This document shows, in pieces, positions 51,600-63,124 of a DNA stretch of 64,000 nt (within the stretch, counting starts at the first letter, position 1; each line of letters starts with the position of its first letter). The stretch covers positions 160,756,542 through 160,820,541 of the forward strand of contig NC_133392.1 in assembly GCF_047511655.1 (NCBI RefSeq). The letters are read 5' to 3'. The notes under the pieces were generated by a model that was not told the origin of the DNA, made no database searches, and was given only the letters and a program-made list of their open reading frames with translations. The DNA comes from Castor canadensis. Lineage: Eukaryota > Chordata > Mammalia > Rodentia > Castoridae. The translations under genes and the position numbers were made by a program.

Positions 51600-51680
51600 T
51601 GCTTTTTTCCCCAGTGCTGGGGACTGAACCCAAGAGTCTCACACGTGAGGTAAGAGCTGCCGGGTGAGCCCCACCCCAAC
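51600..51680 (-). mobile_element. ID-like SINE, degraded
   Basis: 'ccagtgctggggactgaac' is the antisense of the ID B-box end. The rest is diverged. Confidence 0.55.
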
Positions 51681-51905
51681 CCCACTTCATTTTTAATGAC
51701 GTCCCCACTCCCACTGGCTCATGAAGACGTCAAGAGCACACAGCAGCCTGGAGGGCCCAAGAGTCCTCTGGACATGCTCAGTGCAGGTCAGAAGGGGCAA
51801 GAAAATCAGCAGAGGAGGGGAAAGTGCTCACGATGACGAACGGATGGATTTCTCAACAGAAAGAGGAAATCGTACATATGGGTATGTCAGCACTTAAACC
51901 TTGTC

Positions 51906-52198
51906 ATGAGGTGGCGTGCAGTGGCCCACACCTATAATCTCAGCTGCTTGGTAGGTGGAGATCAGAGGATCACACAAAAAGTTAGTGAGACCCCATTTCA
52001 ACCAATAAGCTGGGCATGGTGGAGCATGCCTGCTCTCCCAGCTATGTAGGAGGTATAAATAGGAGGATCTTGGATGAGACCCTATTCAAAAATAATTAAA
52101 AAGCCCAAAGAGTTGGCAGCGTGGCTCAAGTGCTAGAGTGCCTGCCTACCAAGAACAAGGCTCTGAGTTCAAACCCCAATGACCAACAACAAAAAATT
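51906..52198 (+). mobile_element. Composite trimeric SINE
   Basis: Two B1-like units (from 51906 and about 52008) and an ID-like body ('gcgtggctcaagtgctagag') with a CAA-rich tail. Confidence 0.8.
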
Positions 52199-52782
52199 CT
52201 AAGGGGGGAGGAGGAAAAAAACCTACAACTAAAGAAAACCAAAAACAATAAAGATGTGCAAAGGAAAGCAACCCGGAGGCATGACTGGCCAAATGGCCAA
52301 GAAGCACCCACAGAGATACTCAGCCCCCTGTTAATCGTAACTAAAGCAGGGGATCTGCTTCTCCCTACCTGGCTGGGAAAACACAGCACCACCGAGTGGC
52401 GGTTGGATGCGAAGCAACTGGCTCCCAAGAAGGAGCCGGTAATATTCCCAGACTCAGGTCAGGCCGGGCAGTCCTCCCCCTGCGGCACACCAGACCCCAG
52501 GCCCGCGTAGTGCCTCGATGAGCTGTGAGTCTGCAGTCCTCCCCAGCTCCGATACCGCAGCTGCCAGCCCGCACACCAGACGCTCAGCATGGAACCAGGG
52601 CCAAAGGGTTCGTCCCAGTGTTTTACAGTTTTACAGTGGTGAAAACAGGCCCACCGAACTGCCCAGCACCACAGAAGTCTCTGCAAGCAAGTGCAGTGTC
52701 CTGCACTGTCACAGTGAATGTGCGTGTCACCATGAGCAGGGTGTAGGGTGAACAGTACGCTGCAGAATGACAGCATGACACC

Positions 52783-52808
52783 AAGTGTGTGTGTGTGTGT
52801 GTGTGTGA
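52783..52808. repeat. (GT)n microsatellite
   Basis: About 12-13 GT units. Confidence 0.9.
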
Positions 52809-53491
52809 AGCTCGTGCAGACTTGGTAAAGGTAGCAAAGAGGTGTCAGGAGCACAGGTGTCAGGTTTCCCCAGGGGGCAAGGAAGGGGGCTTCAACTGTG
52901 TCTCATATACTCCAAAGAAGCCTGATTGCAAGAGTGATGTTGAGGACATTTGAAACTCTTCCTCCTCGTGAAGCAAGGTTACACGCCAGGACAGTTACGA
53001 CTCCATCCTGGTGCCACATGGGCAGTCACAAGCCAGCATAGCTGTGACACCATTCTGCAAACCCAGATCCCTCTACCACCGTAACCATCAGAGCTCCTGC
53101 CTTCTGGGCTCCTCCCATACAACACACAGCCCACAGCCTCTGACAGCCCAGCACTGGGCCACAAAGGGTCAGGCCCTGAGCTCTGGGCAAGGCGGGCTGC
53201 CCACCAGCTCCATCCACAGGTGAGGACCAGAGGGCAAGGAGGGACAGCTCAGTGCCAGGCACCTGATAGCAGGCAGCACAGTGTGCGTCTGTCCAGCCAC
53301 TCCTTCCACACACGCATTGGGGGCCAGAACTGCACAGGCACAGCACACAACACACAAGGCAGCCACCAGCCACCAGTGAGCCACCCAGGCCAATGCCACA
53401 GGGACATGACCCCAAGGAGTTTCTCTTGCAGTCTGTGAACCTGAGTCCCAGTGACAGACATTCCAGGGAGTCCCTGCCAGTGTCTACTTAC

Positions 53492-53592
53492 ACGTGATCC
53501 AAGTTCCACGTGCTGAAGAGGACGCGGCTCTCCCTGCTGCCGTAGGGGTTGATGGAATGCTTAGACATGCAGCTGTCCAGGTCGAAGGGGCC
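53492..53592 (-). CDS. DFFB: DFFB coding exon 6
   Basis: The exon begins GPFDLDSCMSKHSINPYG and ends TWNLDH plus two bases of the next codon, before a GTAAGT donor. It contributes zinc ligands Cys238 and His242 and the catalytic pair Asp262-His263 of the nuclease domain. The length (101 bases, phase 0 in, phase 2 out) joins cleanly to exons 5 and 7. The split codon makes Val264, where human has Ile. Confidence 0.96.
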
Positions 53593-53705
53593 CTGTGGCC
53601 AAAAGGACAGGGAAGCCAGGAGTAAGGCTCCTCTACTGCTCTCAGGGATGGGCTTAGTGGGTGGCATGCCCCGTGGGGCTTTTAGTGCCTAAAAAGTTGT
53701 TTGAG

Positions 53706-53820
53706 ACAGGCATGGTGGTGCACACCTGTAATCCTAGCACTTGGGAAGCTGATGCAGGAGGACCGGGAGTTCAAGGCCAGCCTAGGCTACACAGTCAGAC
53801 TCTTTCTCAAAAAAAAAAAA
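53706..53820 (+). mobile_element. B1 SINE
   Basis: Monomeric B1 ('catggtggtgcacacctgta') with a 13-A tail. It lies in DFFB intron 5, opposite to the gene. Confidence 0.88.
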
Positions 53821-54138
53821 TAGATGGGAGAGACCAAAGATTCTATCTTTGGAATTTGGAATTTCACCCCACTGCCCACCTCAGTACACTAACCTTACAT
53901 TCTGAGCTTTGTTTTTGTCACTTACCAGAGATGGTGTCCTTTACTGGGTGCCTCCATGTTTCCACACTGGGACAGATGCCCTGTGATCACATGCCACCAT
54001 CCCCACCTCCTCCTGCTTTGAAGGTCACAGCCCACACCTCCTCCTAGACCAACAGCTGAACGTCCTCCCTGCCTGGCCCAGAACGGCTGTACTTGCAGAC
54101 CACCTAGGTGGCCGCAGGATAAAAAGCACCCAGCTCAC

Positions 54139-54309
54139 CTGGCAAGAGAACCAGCCTTCTGGTGTACAGAGGCGGCCGCTGGCCTTGGCTCCTCGATCAA
54201 AGTAGCTGCCGTTGTACTGCATGGACTTGAGCTTCTGACTCATGGAGCTCAGGACCCGTGCGTATTCCTCTTGTGCCTCTGCACCTACCATCGAGGCACA
54301 AGCGCTCAC
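54139..54309 (-). CDS. DFFB: DFFB coding exon 5
   Basis: Fifty-seven codons from VSACASMVGAEAQEEY to PEGWFSCQ, phase 0 at both ends. The segment QYNGSYFDRGAK is highly conserved in CAD nucleases. Cys229 in WFSC is one of four zinc ligands. Human exon 5 has the same length. The acceptor is CTCTTCCAG and the donor GTGAGC. Confidence 0.96.
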
Positions 54310-54545
54310 CTGGAAGAGCGACCAGGCATCGCTGAGCCTGGGCAGGCCTGCACTGGACTTCCCTCCATGGCTCTCAGAGACCCTGCCCCTCCAACCTTGG
54401 GTCCCGACTCTGCCCTATGGTCAGAGGGCCTGACCACTGCTCACCCACCCCACCCTGGAAGACCACACTGAGCTCATGAAATGGAGTGAATGGATGGGTA
54501 GTGAATAACACTACCCATCAGGCTGGAAATAATTAAATAAGATCA

Positions 54546-54660
54546 GGCTGGGTGTGGTGGTGGACACCTGTAATCCCAGCACTCAGAAGGCAGAGACTGG
54601 AAGATGGAGAGCTCAAGGCCAGCCTGGCCTACATGGTGAGGCCCTGTCTCAGAAAAAAAG
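54546..54660 (+). mobile_element. B1 SINE
   Basis: Monomeric B1 ('tgtggtggtggacacctgta') with 'gaggccctgtctcag' and a short A-tail. It lies in DFFB intron 4. Confidence 0.88.
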
Positions 54661-55344
54661 AACTACAGGGGATCACATAGCAAGGCAGCCACCTGCCTGT
54701 GGTCAGGCAAGCAGTGGTGACAGGAAGGCCTGCCTATCATGCTTAGAGGGAGAAGTGCCAGCACTAGACAAAGCAGCCACAGTGGGCTAGGCTAGGGAAG
54801 GTGTGGACGCAGACAGTCACCAAGACCTTGTGAGATGCAGACACACAGGAGACGGCAGAACACTGGCAATCATGACACCCGTGAGCCAAGGCACAGCAAG
54901 CCTGACCAGGTGGCGCAGCCTCAGGCGAGGATATAGCCCCTCGACTGCTAATGCAAGGAGGAAACCCACACACAGCCAGGCAGAGTGAGGGGCAGAGCTT
55001 AGCTCCACCTGTGGAGGGAGTAGAAGTGGCAGGTTCACAGACCAGGGATGGGAGACAGCAACTGGGCTCCTCTAAAACAGTAGGGGGAATTCCACACAAA
55101 GCAGAAGGGGGAACAAGATGCTTACGCTGGGGCCTTGAATCTCAATCAAAAGATCCTGCACCTGCCAGAGGAAGGAGGTCAGAGGCAAAGGCACTGCCTC
55201 TCACCTCACCAGGCACACAGCCGTATGAAGGCGTCTCTTGTCAGCAGCCAGACACATCCCAGCAGAGGCGTGGCAATCCACCAACTGCCAGCCCATCCTG
55301 GGCCCAGAGCCCATCTAGCACGCCTGGCCCTAACATGGGCTTAC

Positions 55345-55424
55345 CTCTCTCAGGTACCCCCGGATTCGGCTCTCACAGCTGTATCTCAGGTAGCCAGACT
55401 TATTCCTGAATCGGGACTCCAAGC
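55345..55424 (-). CDS. DFFB: DFFB coding exon 4
   Basis: Twenty-six codons plus the end of a split codon, reading GLESRFRNKSGYLRYSC and SRIRGYLRE. It lies at the start of the catalytic region, in the helical dimer part. It uses a GCAG acceptor and GTAAGC donor, phase 1 in and phase 0 out. It was located by similarity and splice sites because it is too short to stand out as an open frame. Confidence 0.95.
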
Positions 55425-55737
55425 CTGCCAGGAAGAAGAACCCAGAGTCCAGGGCCTCTTGGTCTGTACCCTGCCCAGCCCAAGTGCCAAGCCAAGCATG
55501 GCAGAAGGTGGGAATCAGACTAGTTCATCTGAAGAGATGTCTGACAGTGCCATGCAGCCATGTCTGGTTTCTGCTGTTGTTTTTTCTTTCACTTTCCCTC
55601 CCTTCATTGGGTTTTCAGGCATCTAACACACCACCCAGGGGCTTCTCCCTGACTGCCCCCTGAGCCCTCCTTTTCTAAGAGGGCTGCCTCCATCTGGCCT
55701 CAGAGGCCAATCCAAAAGGTGCAAGCAATCCAAGAGT

Positions 55738-55965
55738 TCATCGGGGTCAATGGATAAACAAAATGGGCTCCATTCATGCAATGGAGAATCATGCTTAAAG
55801 AGGAAGGACATTCTGACACATGGCTGGAACTTGAAGACAGTGTGCGACATGGGACAAGCCACCACAAAAAGCCACCTACTGCATGACTGCACTTACACGA
55901 GGCGCCTACAGTTGTCACATACACAGAGTGGCAAGGTGGTGGGGGTGCTGGCTGGGGAGCCAGTG
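55738..55965 (+). repeat. Ancient L1 3'-end fragment
   Basis: 'caatggataaacaaaatggg' and 'atgcaatggagaatcatgc' follow the end of old L1 ORF2 on the + strand. It lies in DFFB intron 3. Confidence 0.65.
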
Positions 55966-56084
55966 TTTAAGGGGTTCAGAGCCTCAGTTGTGCAAAATGA
56001 AAAGATCTGGAGATGCATGCAGAGACAGTGGCAGGAGGGATGCACATGCCGAGTGCCACCGAGCTCTGTACTGTCTGCTCTCTG

Positions 56085-56365
56085 TACCTGCGGATTCAGC
56101 CAACCACAGATCTTACCTATGCAGAATAAAATTACACCTGTACTAATCATATATGGCCTTTTTTCCTAATCATTACTCCCTAAACAAAACAGGATAACAA
56201 CTATTTATACAGCATTCACACTGTATTAGATATAAATAAGTTCAGATGATTTAAAGTACAAAGGAGGTCAGACATCAATACTACAGCATTCTATAATGGA
56301 CTTCCACATCCATGGTTTCTAGTGTTCTTGGGGATTCTGGAACCAAGCCCCCACAGACAGCAACC
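56085..56365. repeat. Tigger/MER2-like DNA-transposon fossil
   Basis: 'gcggattcagccaaccacag', 'ttactccctaaacaaaac' and 'cttccacatccatggtttc' are collinear with the Tigger-like element at 789-1559. Confidence 0.6.
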
Positions 56366-56382
56366 TTAAAAATGGTTAAGAT

Positions 56383-56600
56383 GGTCAGGTGCCAGTAGCT
56401 CTCTCACCCCTGTAAGCCTAGCCACACGGGAGGCAGAGATCAGGAGGATTGGCCAGCCCAGAGAAATAGTTCTCGAGACCCTATCTTAAAAATACCCAAC
56501 ACAAAAAAAGGACTAGTGGAGTGGCTGAAGTGAAAGAGTGCCTGTGTAGCAGGCGGAGGGCCCTGAGTTCAAACTCCAGTATCGGGGGGTAAAAAAAAGA
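56383..56600 (+). mobile_element. Composite B1-ID SINE
   Basis: B1-like half with 'ggcagagatcaggaggatt' and an ID-like half 'gtggctgaagtgaaagagtg', then A-rich tail. It lies in DFFB intron 3. Confidence 0.8.
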
Positions 56601-56886
56601 GGTTAAGATGGCAAATTTTACATTATGTGCACTTTACCACAATTTTTTAAAGACTAACAAAAATACAAATCCCAGTCTGAGGCACACTGGATGCTGTCCC
56701 CACTCATGAGTCCTTGCTAGGCACCTGCCCTATGGCCCCCAGGTCTCAATGAGCACTTTGTTCTGACTTCTCCGAGACGTCAGGTCAGGCCACCACCATG
56801 TAGGAGTCACTGAGACCTGAAACAAGACTCTGGTCCTCCTGGGCTCTGCTCCAAGGAGGCCCTCCCCTGCCCACCCAACCACACAC

Positions 56887-57075
56887 CTTCAAACCAGGAC
56901 GGGTCCTGTGCACGGGTCTCGGCAGCGATGTTCTGGCTGGCATTGTGCAGCAGGTCGGCCAGCAGCTTCTGCCGCAGCGGGGCCTGTTCATCTGACAGTA
57001 GCTGCCTTGCTGCCTGGATGACCTCCGCGTGTGGCTCATCAAACACACTGAGGAAGCGACCGATGTCACTCACAT
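56887..57075 (-). CDS. DFFB: DFFB coding exon 3
   Basis: The exon completes Tyr84 and continues VSDIGRFLSVF, QAARQLLSDEQAPLRQ, and ETRAQDPSWFEG. It links the CIDE-N domain to the nuclease domain and holds the helices by which the active enzyme dimerises. 189 bases, phase 1 at both ends, with a GCAG acceptor and a GTGTGT donor, which is weaker than the other donors. Sequence is very close to mouse. Confidence 0.95.
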
Positions 57076-57289
57076 CTGCTTCCAGCAGGGGAACAAACAG
57101 AAAAGTACTCAGAAAAGGCTCCAATCACTCAGAGCCTGGGGACAGCCAGAGCTCAGCCTCCAGATGTCACCAGCCCTCAGCCCAGCCTGGCACCTCCAGC
57201 CAAAAGTGAGGTCACATGACCGTGCAGGAGGAAATCTTGGAAGATTTCTCACCAACCAGGGCTTGGTGAAAGGTTCTTAGACTTAACAT

Positions 57290-57850
57290 AAAACAGGAGA
57301 ACAGAAGAAATAACCCAATAAATTGGACTTCATTAAAATAAAAACCTTTTGCTTTGTAAAAAAATGCTCTTAAAGAGAATAAAAGGACAAGCTACAGAAC
57401 AGATAGTTGCAAACCACAAATCTGACAATGAGCTCATATTCAGAATATACTAGAAAAAAAAAAAAAAAAAAAAACCTTCAAAACTCAACAGATCCAGCCC
57501 AGGCACCGTGGCTTATGACTGTAATCCTAGCTACTCAGGAGGCAGAGATCAGGAGGATGGCAGTTTGAAGTAAGCCTGGGCAAATAGTTTGCGGGATGCT
57601 ATTCTAAAAATACCCAACACAAAAAATGGATGGCCTAGCAAGTGTGAGGCCCTAAATTCAAATCCCAATACTGCTAAAAATAAATTAAAAATTCCAATTA
57701 GAAAATGTACAAAAGATGAAGAAACTATTCACCAAGGAGATCTGCAGGTGGCAAACAAACTCAGAAAAAGATGTCTAACCCCCAAAGCCACCAGGGAAGT
57801 GCAGATTAAGGTCACAGTGAGCGATTACCACACATGCTCTTTATCCCTCA
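57290..57850 (+). repeat. Ancient L1 ORF2 fragment, interrupted by a SINE
   Basis: 'aattggacttcattaaaat' (57322) and 'ccaattagaaaatgtaca' (57694) are collinear with L1 ORF2 C-terminal text. Between them, 57498-57690 is a younger composite SINE. A poly-A run of about 24 bases precedes the SINE at 57451-57474. Confidence 0.65.
57498..57690 (+). mobile_element. Composite B1-ID SINE, ID half shortened
   Basis: B1-like half is complete ('gtggcttatgactgtaatcc'). The ID-like half has lost its A-box region and retains 'gcctagcaagtgtgaggccc'. It lies within the ancient L1 fragment. Confidence 0.75.
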
Positions 57851-58465
57851 GTGGAGGGGAGTCAAGTGCCAGAGAGAGAAGACACAGAGGCAAAGACTGA
57901 GAGACATAGATGGAGAGATGGAGCAGCAGAGAAAAACCAGCCTCTCCAAATGATACCACAACCAAGGAAGGAAAGAAACATCCAGGGATTCTCAGTCCTC
58001 TGATGGCTCCTTCTGCCCAGTCCCCACCCCCACAATGAGACATCTCAGGTGCCTTCATGGTGACCATTTCCTGGAGGGAGAGTGGGTGCTTACAACCTCA
58101 GAGCACATAGGAGATGATCAGTCTCACGGCTGACAGCTCAGCACCTAACCTTGCCGCCAAAGGACACATCCAAGTGGACACTGAGCTTCAGTTTCTCTTT
58201 CTGCCCTTCAGCCAAAGAAGCAGGATTAGATCCAACCCTCAGAGCTTCCTGTCCTCCCTGGGGCACCAAAACCATCTCCTGAAAGCATCATCCCTCTCAC
58301 AGAGCCTGATGACCCTCCTACAGGACTGGCAAAGAAGCACTCTGTCCTGGACCCTCACACAAGAGGCCCAGAACTCACTGTCTAGCTGGTTCTGGAAGGT
58401 AAGACTCTCACCCTGGGGCTTCAATAGACACCCTTGAAGAACCACCTATTACAGCAAGCACCTAG

Positions 58466-58668
58466 CCGAGCACCGGTGGCTCACTCCTGTAATCCTAGCT
58501 ACTCAGGAGTCAGAGATCAGGAGGATTGCAGTTTGAAGCCAGCCCAGGCAAATAGTTTGCAAGACCCTATCTTGAAAAAACCCATCATAAAAAGGGCTGG
58601 TGGAATGGCTCAAGGTGTAGGCCCTGAGTTCAAGCCCCAGTACCACCAAAAAAAAAAAAAAAAAAAAG
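58466..58668 (+). mobile_element. Composite B1-ID SINE with internal deletion
   Basis: B1-like half followed by an ID-like half that jumps from 'ggctcaaggtgtag' to 'gccctgagttcaagcccca'. The same deletion form begins at 61210, which suggests a SINE subfamily. A 19-A tail follows. Confidence 0.85.
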
Positions 58669-59038
58669 TGAGCACCCAATAGGACAGCTCCCAACATGAG
58701 CCCTAGCAACAGTGTCTCAGCAAACACCAGTGGAGAACAGCACTGACCACCAGTGACTCTGCCTTGCCCAGCACCGCTTGGCACAGTAACAACTCCTCAG
58801 TCTCCCCGAAACCCTCCTCTTTGCCTTTGGCAGTTAAAAAAGGAAATTTATATATAATGTAAAAGGCAACCAATTGAACTGGGCTCCTGAGCAAGGACTG
58901 ACACCTTCCAGTCAAAGTCACCGAGCTGACCAGCTCTGACAGCAGAGGGCTTCATCTGTCCAGACTGGGCTGCCTTAAGCCCCCAGGGCCTCCAAAACAG
59001 TGTGGCTCCCGCCCATCTCCAAAGATCTTTGCACTTAC

Positions 59039-59165
59039 AGCCCTGCCAGCTCTGGTCCGCGGTGAGCAGCAGGAGCTCGGCGTCGTTGGGGATGCCGGGA
59101 AAGTAGTCTTCGGTCACCTCCGTGCCGTCCTCATACAGGCACAGCCGGGAGCCAGACACCGGGAG
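59039..59165 (-). CDS. DFFB: DFFB coding exon 2 (CIDE-N, second half)
   Basis: The exon begins LPVSGSRLCLYEDGTEVTED after a CCGCAG acceptor and ends SWQG plus one base before GTAAGT. With exon 1 it forms the CIDE-N (CAD) domain, about residues 5-82, which binds the inhibitor and chaperone DFFA/ICAD. 127 bases, phase 0 in, phase 1 out. Confidence 0.96.
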
Positions 59166-59763
59166 CTGCGGGAGCAGAAAGGGCAGGAAGCTTACGGGCG
59201 GGGCCAGACAAGGCTGCTGTCTGCGGGACTCCCAGGACCCCTACCTTGGGCGCTTCCCGGATGCCCGCACACCCGGGACAGCGGCCCCACGAGGGAGCCT
59301 GAAATACGTGGAGTAGAGATTGTCTGCTGTGCAGATTCGCTTCTAAAACGAGCTCCTCGAGGGCACGTAACATGCCAGCCTGTTCGGAGCCGGACGCCTG
59401 AGTGCGTGGCCGGGCTAGGGACGGCTCTGCACCCCGGCACCCAAGCCCTGCACGGACGCTGGCGGTGTGGGCGCGTTTGTGGCTACTCCCCATCGTGCAC
59501 ACGCACCCCAGCGCGGGTCTAAGCCCATTCAAGGACACAGCATGAAGACAGTGACTGGGGTCCCCCGATGGCAATGGCCAGGCCTTCACTCCGCAGTAGG
59601 GGAAACTGAGGCAGGAAGGCGCCGCCTTGACCCAACAGCAGCTACCGGAGCAGGTGCGAGTCCTCGCCGGCCCCACCTTCGCCCCCAGGCCGCGCCTGGA
59701 CCCCTTCCAGAGCTGCGGCTCCAACAATGGCAGCCTGGCTCTGCCGGGAGCCTTGGGGCGGAC

Positions 59764-59886
59764 CTGGAAGCGGAGGCAACCCTTCCGCAGCAGTTCCTGG
59801 CAACTTCGCCCGGCCACACCGAACTTCTGTGCGCTGTGCAGAGCCCGCAGCCTGACGGTCTTGGGGTGGCGGAACACCGCGCACAT
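59764..59886 (-). CDS. DFFB: DFFB coding exon 1: caspase-activated DNase start
   Basis: DFFB encodes the nuclease that cuts chromatin between nucleosomes in apoptosis. It is made in complex with DFFA and freed by caspase-3. Exon 1 has 41 codons, MCAVFRHPKTVRLRALHSAQ to GCLRFQ, ending before GTCCGC, a non-consensus but valid GT donor. MCAV is also the mouse start, which supports this start codon. The seven exons (59886 down to 46600) total 1026 bases, or 341 residues, with correct phases throughout. Zinc ligands Cys229, Cys238, His242, Cys309 and catalytic Asp262, His263, His306, His310, His315 are all present, so the gene looks functional. It shares a promoter region with CEP104. Confidence 0.95.
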
Positions 59887-59960
59887 CGCGGCGTGAGTTC
59901 TGCACCCAGCGCTGAGCAGACAAGGGTTCCAACCCCGCCCGGCCAGATCGCTTTCCTGGT

Positions 59961-59970
59961 GCGCATGCGC
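59961..59970. promoter_or_regulatory. NRF1 site GCGCATGCGC
   Basis: Perfect ten-base palindrome about 75 bases upstream of the DFFB start codon. Confidence 0.8.
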
Positions 59971-60079
59971 GGCGCGGAACGCCCTCCATTCCGAACTCCC
60001 CCCGCCCCCTCCCCTGGCCGGGAACGGAGGCTTTTACGTTTGCGCAGGCGCCAACGTGCGTGCGCGCAGGCGCAGAGGC

Positions 60080-60356
60080 TCCGGCCGGCCTGGTTGTCAT
60101 GGGAGCGTGGCTGCCGCCCGGGGGGTGGTGGGGGGGGGCGGAGGCAGTCGGAGATGCTACTCCGCTGCCACCGCCGCGGCGGCCTCGGGGTGCCGGCGTT
60201 CCGGGGCGGCGGCGGAGGCTCTCCCTGAGCTCCGCATGAGCGAGCGGAAGCCATTGCAGAGGCGGAAGCCGAGGCCCCGACCTGGCGCCGCAGGCCCGCG
60301 TGCCGCGTTCCTTCCCGCGGCGCTCGGCGACAAAGCGGGATCGTCGGTGCTGGGCA
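60080..60356 (+). other. CEP104: Probable CEP104 non-coding exon 1
   Basis: The donor GGGCAG|GTACTC at 60356/60357 is the plausible end of a 5' leader exon whose partner is the acceptor at 63909-63910. The 5' end is unknown; about 60080 is a guess from the promoter motifs. Two overlapping short upstream frames lie within it (ATG at 60099 and 60236). Confidence 0.55.
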
Positions 60357-61209
60357 GGTACTCGCCAGCTGCGGCGGATCGGCAGGCGGCTTGTGTGCGT
60401 GGGGCCGCGGTCTGGCTGGGGTCCGACGTCAGCCGCGCCCAGGCCGCGCCTGGGCCTGGTTCCGGTGTTTAGCTCGTGTCGGGTTTTGTCTTCTTCTGCA
60501 CTGGTAACTGACAGCAAACGATGGAATGTTGCTCTGGCCCTCTATAGGCTAGACTTTGATTTTTTTTTTTTTTTTTTGTGTACTTATTAAGTTTCAAGTT
60601 TCTCTGAAGTCCTTTAAGCCCTTAAAATTACTTGCACAAAAAATCGTTATTTAATTGTGTAACATATTTTAGGTTTTCTTCAAAAGAAAGCTGGAAACAA
60701 TTGTTTCCTAGTTTTGTAACAAAATATTTGGAAGTTGCTAACTTGAGTTTCAATTTAATTTGTAGCTATTTATTTCTGATGCTGGGCTAATTATGGTGAG
60801 GGAGCCGGAGAGTAACTGCACTTGGGGAGAAATGTCACCTGGCACTTGCCGGGTATGCAGCTGGGATCCCACCCAGCTCTGGTGACCCCATACTTCCAAA
60901 GTATCAGTGGTGATTTTTATAGAGCCTTAGAAGTATCTCATGTGACACTTGAAGGTTTATAAAAAGGGGACCCAAGGGTACAAGGTGGAAGGTCTTTGGA
61001 GGGCTGGTCTGAAAAGGAGTGCCTTTCAGATGTCCATACTGTAGTGGCCTCCACCACCCTGCCTGGGTCTTCAAGGCCAGTACTTTGTTTTGGATTTATT
61101 GGGACAACATAGTATAGCGGAGACACCTTTGTATTTGTACCTAAAATTCCTTTATGCCACCACAGAGTTTGTTGGTTAAGATCAGAGACATGGCACCAGC
61201 AACTCACAC

Positions 61210-61278
61210 TGGCGAGACCCTATCTGGAAAAAACCTATCACAAGAAAAGGGCTAGTGGAGTGGCTCAAGGTGTAGATC
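61210..61278 (+). mobile_element. Partial composite SINE
   Basis: Only the end of the B1-like half ('gcgagaccctatctgg') and the start of the ID-like half ('gtggctcaaggtgtag') remain. Confidence 0.6.
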
Positions 61279-62816
61279 AGAGACTTGGACCTAACGCTAC
61301 TGTCAAGGTGGACAGGGAGTGACAGGCTCTGCTCTTAAAGATGTTCAAAGGGTTGTGGAACTTACAACAGAGGTTTGTACTGTGAGCTTTAGTTAAGTTT
61401 GGGTGAACATTAAAATTCAAGACAAGATGAGAAGTTTGAGAAAGCAAAATGGTCAGGACAGAGGTGGCACTTTAATCTGTAGAGGGACACCCACCAAGAA
61501 GAGTTCTTGAGTTAAGACATGGATGGAGGTTATTGGAGCCAGGCTTGAGCCATGTTTTCCCATGGGGCAGGAGCACAGAACAAGCAGGAGGGGGTGCTCC
61601 AGATGGGGAGCCAGACAGCTGCAGCTGTCTCTAATAAACAGTAAGGAAGGAAGGCTGTATTCAGTATGACACCATCAGGCCGTGAGTGGCCGCGGGAAGT
61701 TAGCTCAAGGCTCAGGGCCCCAGTGACCTGTGAGTGGAGTTCCTGCAATCAGGGGAGGAGCCACAGGCTATGCAGATCTGGCACAGAGGGCTTGGAAGGC
61801 AGGTGGGGCTTCTAGGCAAACACTGCATTAAATCACTCAGCTATGTCTTATAAACTGCTTTTCATTATTTTCTGGGTTAGTTTAACTTTGTTTCCCTCTG
61901 CTGTACTGTGACATCCTGCAGGAAACTTTGTGTAAAATACAACCAGGACCTTTTGGTTTTTCATTCCATTTTTAGTGCTTTTATTCATATAGTTCAAGAA
62001 ACATTAGCAAGCATCAGCCAGTTATTGATTTATTGGAGTGACCCTCTCAAGTTCTCAGTGGAAGCAAAAGAAAGCTCTAGCTCATGCATGGAGCGTGTTA
62101 AAAATGAGCCAGGTTTCACACGGAGTATATCTATGTGATACCTCCTAGAGGTAACCATAGTGCATCTTATCCCAGAGAAATTGCTGATGGATCTTTCTTT
62201 ATCCTCTTTGAGTGAATTGTTTTGGTTTTTTTCCCCCCACATGATTTAATCCAACTCCAGTGGTTTGCTTAGGAGGACTTTGATTGGCTTGGTAGCTAAA
62301 AAGTACCTGGGAGCCCGTGAGCAGTGTAGGCTTTCAATGTAGAACTCATAAGGTGATTGATTCTCCACCTGTCAGTGCTGCTGGCCAGGCTAGCACAGCT
62401 CACGTGGAGCTTGCCCCAAGGGCGCCAGGCATCATGGGAAGAAAGCTCCTTCCCCATAGTCCCAGCATACTCCTGGGATTGAGTCTCCTCACTCCACTTA
62501 GGGTCACAGACTCATGTTCCCGTCTGAGCCCCTCACTGAGGAAGGACGTGGAATAGTGCACTGACCAAGCCTGGGGAAGTACCTAGCACAGGTAGGGAAC
62601 TGAGGGTATCAGTGGGCTGGAAGAGCAGCCCACCAAAGCAGGGCCAGAGGGAAGGGCAGAGTCACCCCAGGAAAAATGATCTGCGGTGCTGGTTTTCAGC
62701 AAGAAGAGCATGGGTGCCAAGCAGCAGAAATAGACATTGCTGCACCCACCCAGATGGGTGATCAAAAGTCAGTTGTGTGACACTAAAACAGAGTAACATT
62801 GGAAAACTTGTTCTAT

Positions 62817-62912
62817 TTTTTGTTTGTTTGTTGGGTGGCACTGGGGTTTGAACTCAGGGACTCAGGATTGGTAGGCAGGCGCTCTACTACTTGAGCCATT
62901 TCACCAGTCCCT
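62817..62912 (-). mobile_element. ID-like SINE
   Basis: Antisense 'ggcaggcgctctactacttg' with a T/G-rich end on the left, corresponding to the tail. Confidence 0.8.
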
Positions 62913-63124
62913 CTGATATTTTGAAATGCCTTTTGAGTCACTAAGTCAGACTCTGTGTTCACTTTTGCACTTAATGTACTGTAATTCTGCTTTCCTTCTG
63001 GTCAAACATCATCACATAGCAATTATTGTTATGCTAGTGATTAAATGGTGTCTTCCCCTTGCTGTTGATAACTAGTTAACACACTGGTTGTTTTACTTTC
63101 CTTAACTCATACAGAGAAACTTTG

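Larger units (their letters stand above)
46835..53491 (-). other. DFFB: DFFB intron 6
   Basis: The largest DFFB intron (6.7 kb). It holds composite SINEs at 47160-47446, 48372-48535 and 51906-52198, an ID-like SINE at 51600-51680, an MST-like LTR fossil at about 49555-49815 and a (GT)n run at 52783-52808. No other exon was recognised. Confidence 0.8.
59890..60356. promoter_or_regulatory. Bidirectional CpG-island promoter of DFFB and CEP104
   Basis: The DFFB start codon and the inferred CEP104 first exon lie in one GC-rich island (about 59650-60480). There is no TATA box. A perfect NRF1 palindrome and further GCGCAGGCGC-type sites at about 60042-60073 lie between them. NRF1 sites are common in bidirectional promoters. 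Confidence 0.8.

Noticed and set aside
59467-60517. Open frames of 222-291 codons on both strands
   Set aside because: They lie in the GC-rich CpG island, where stop codons are rare. They overlap DFFB exon 1 in other frames and have Pro/Arg/Gly-rich, non-conserved content.
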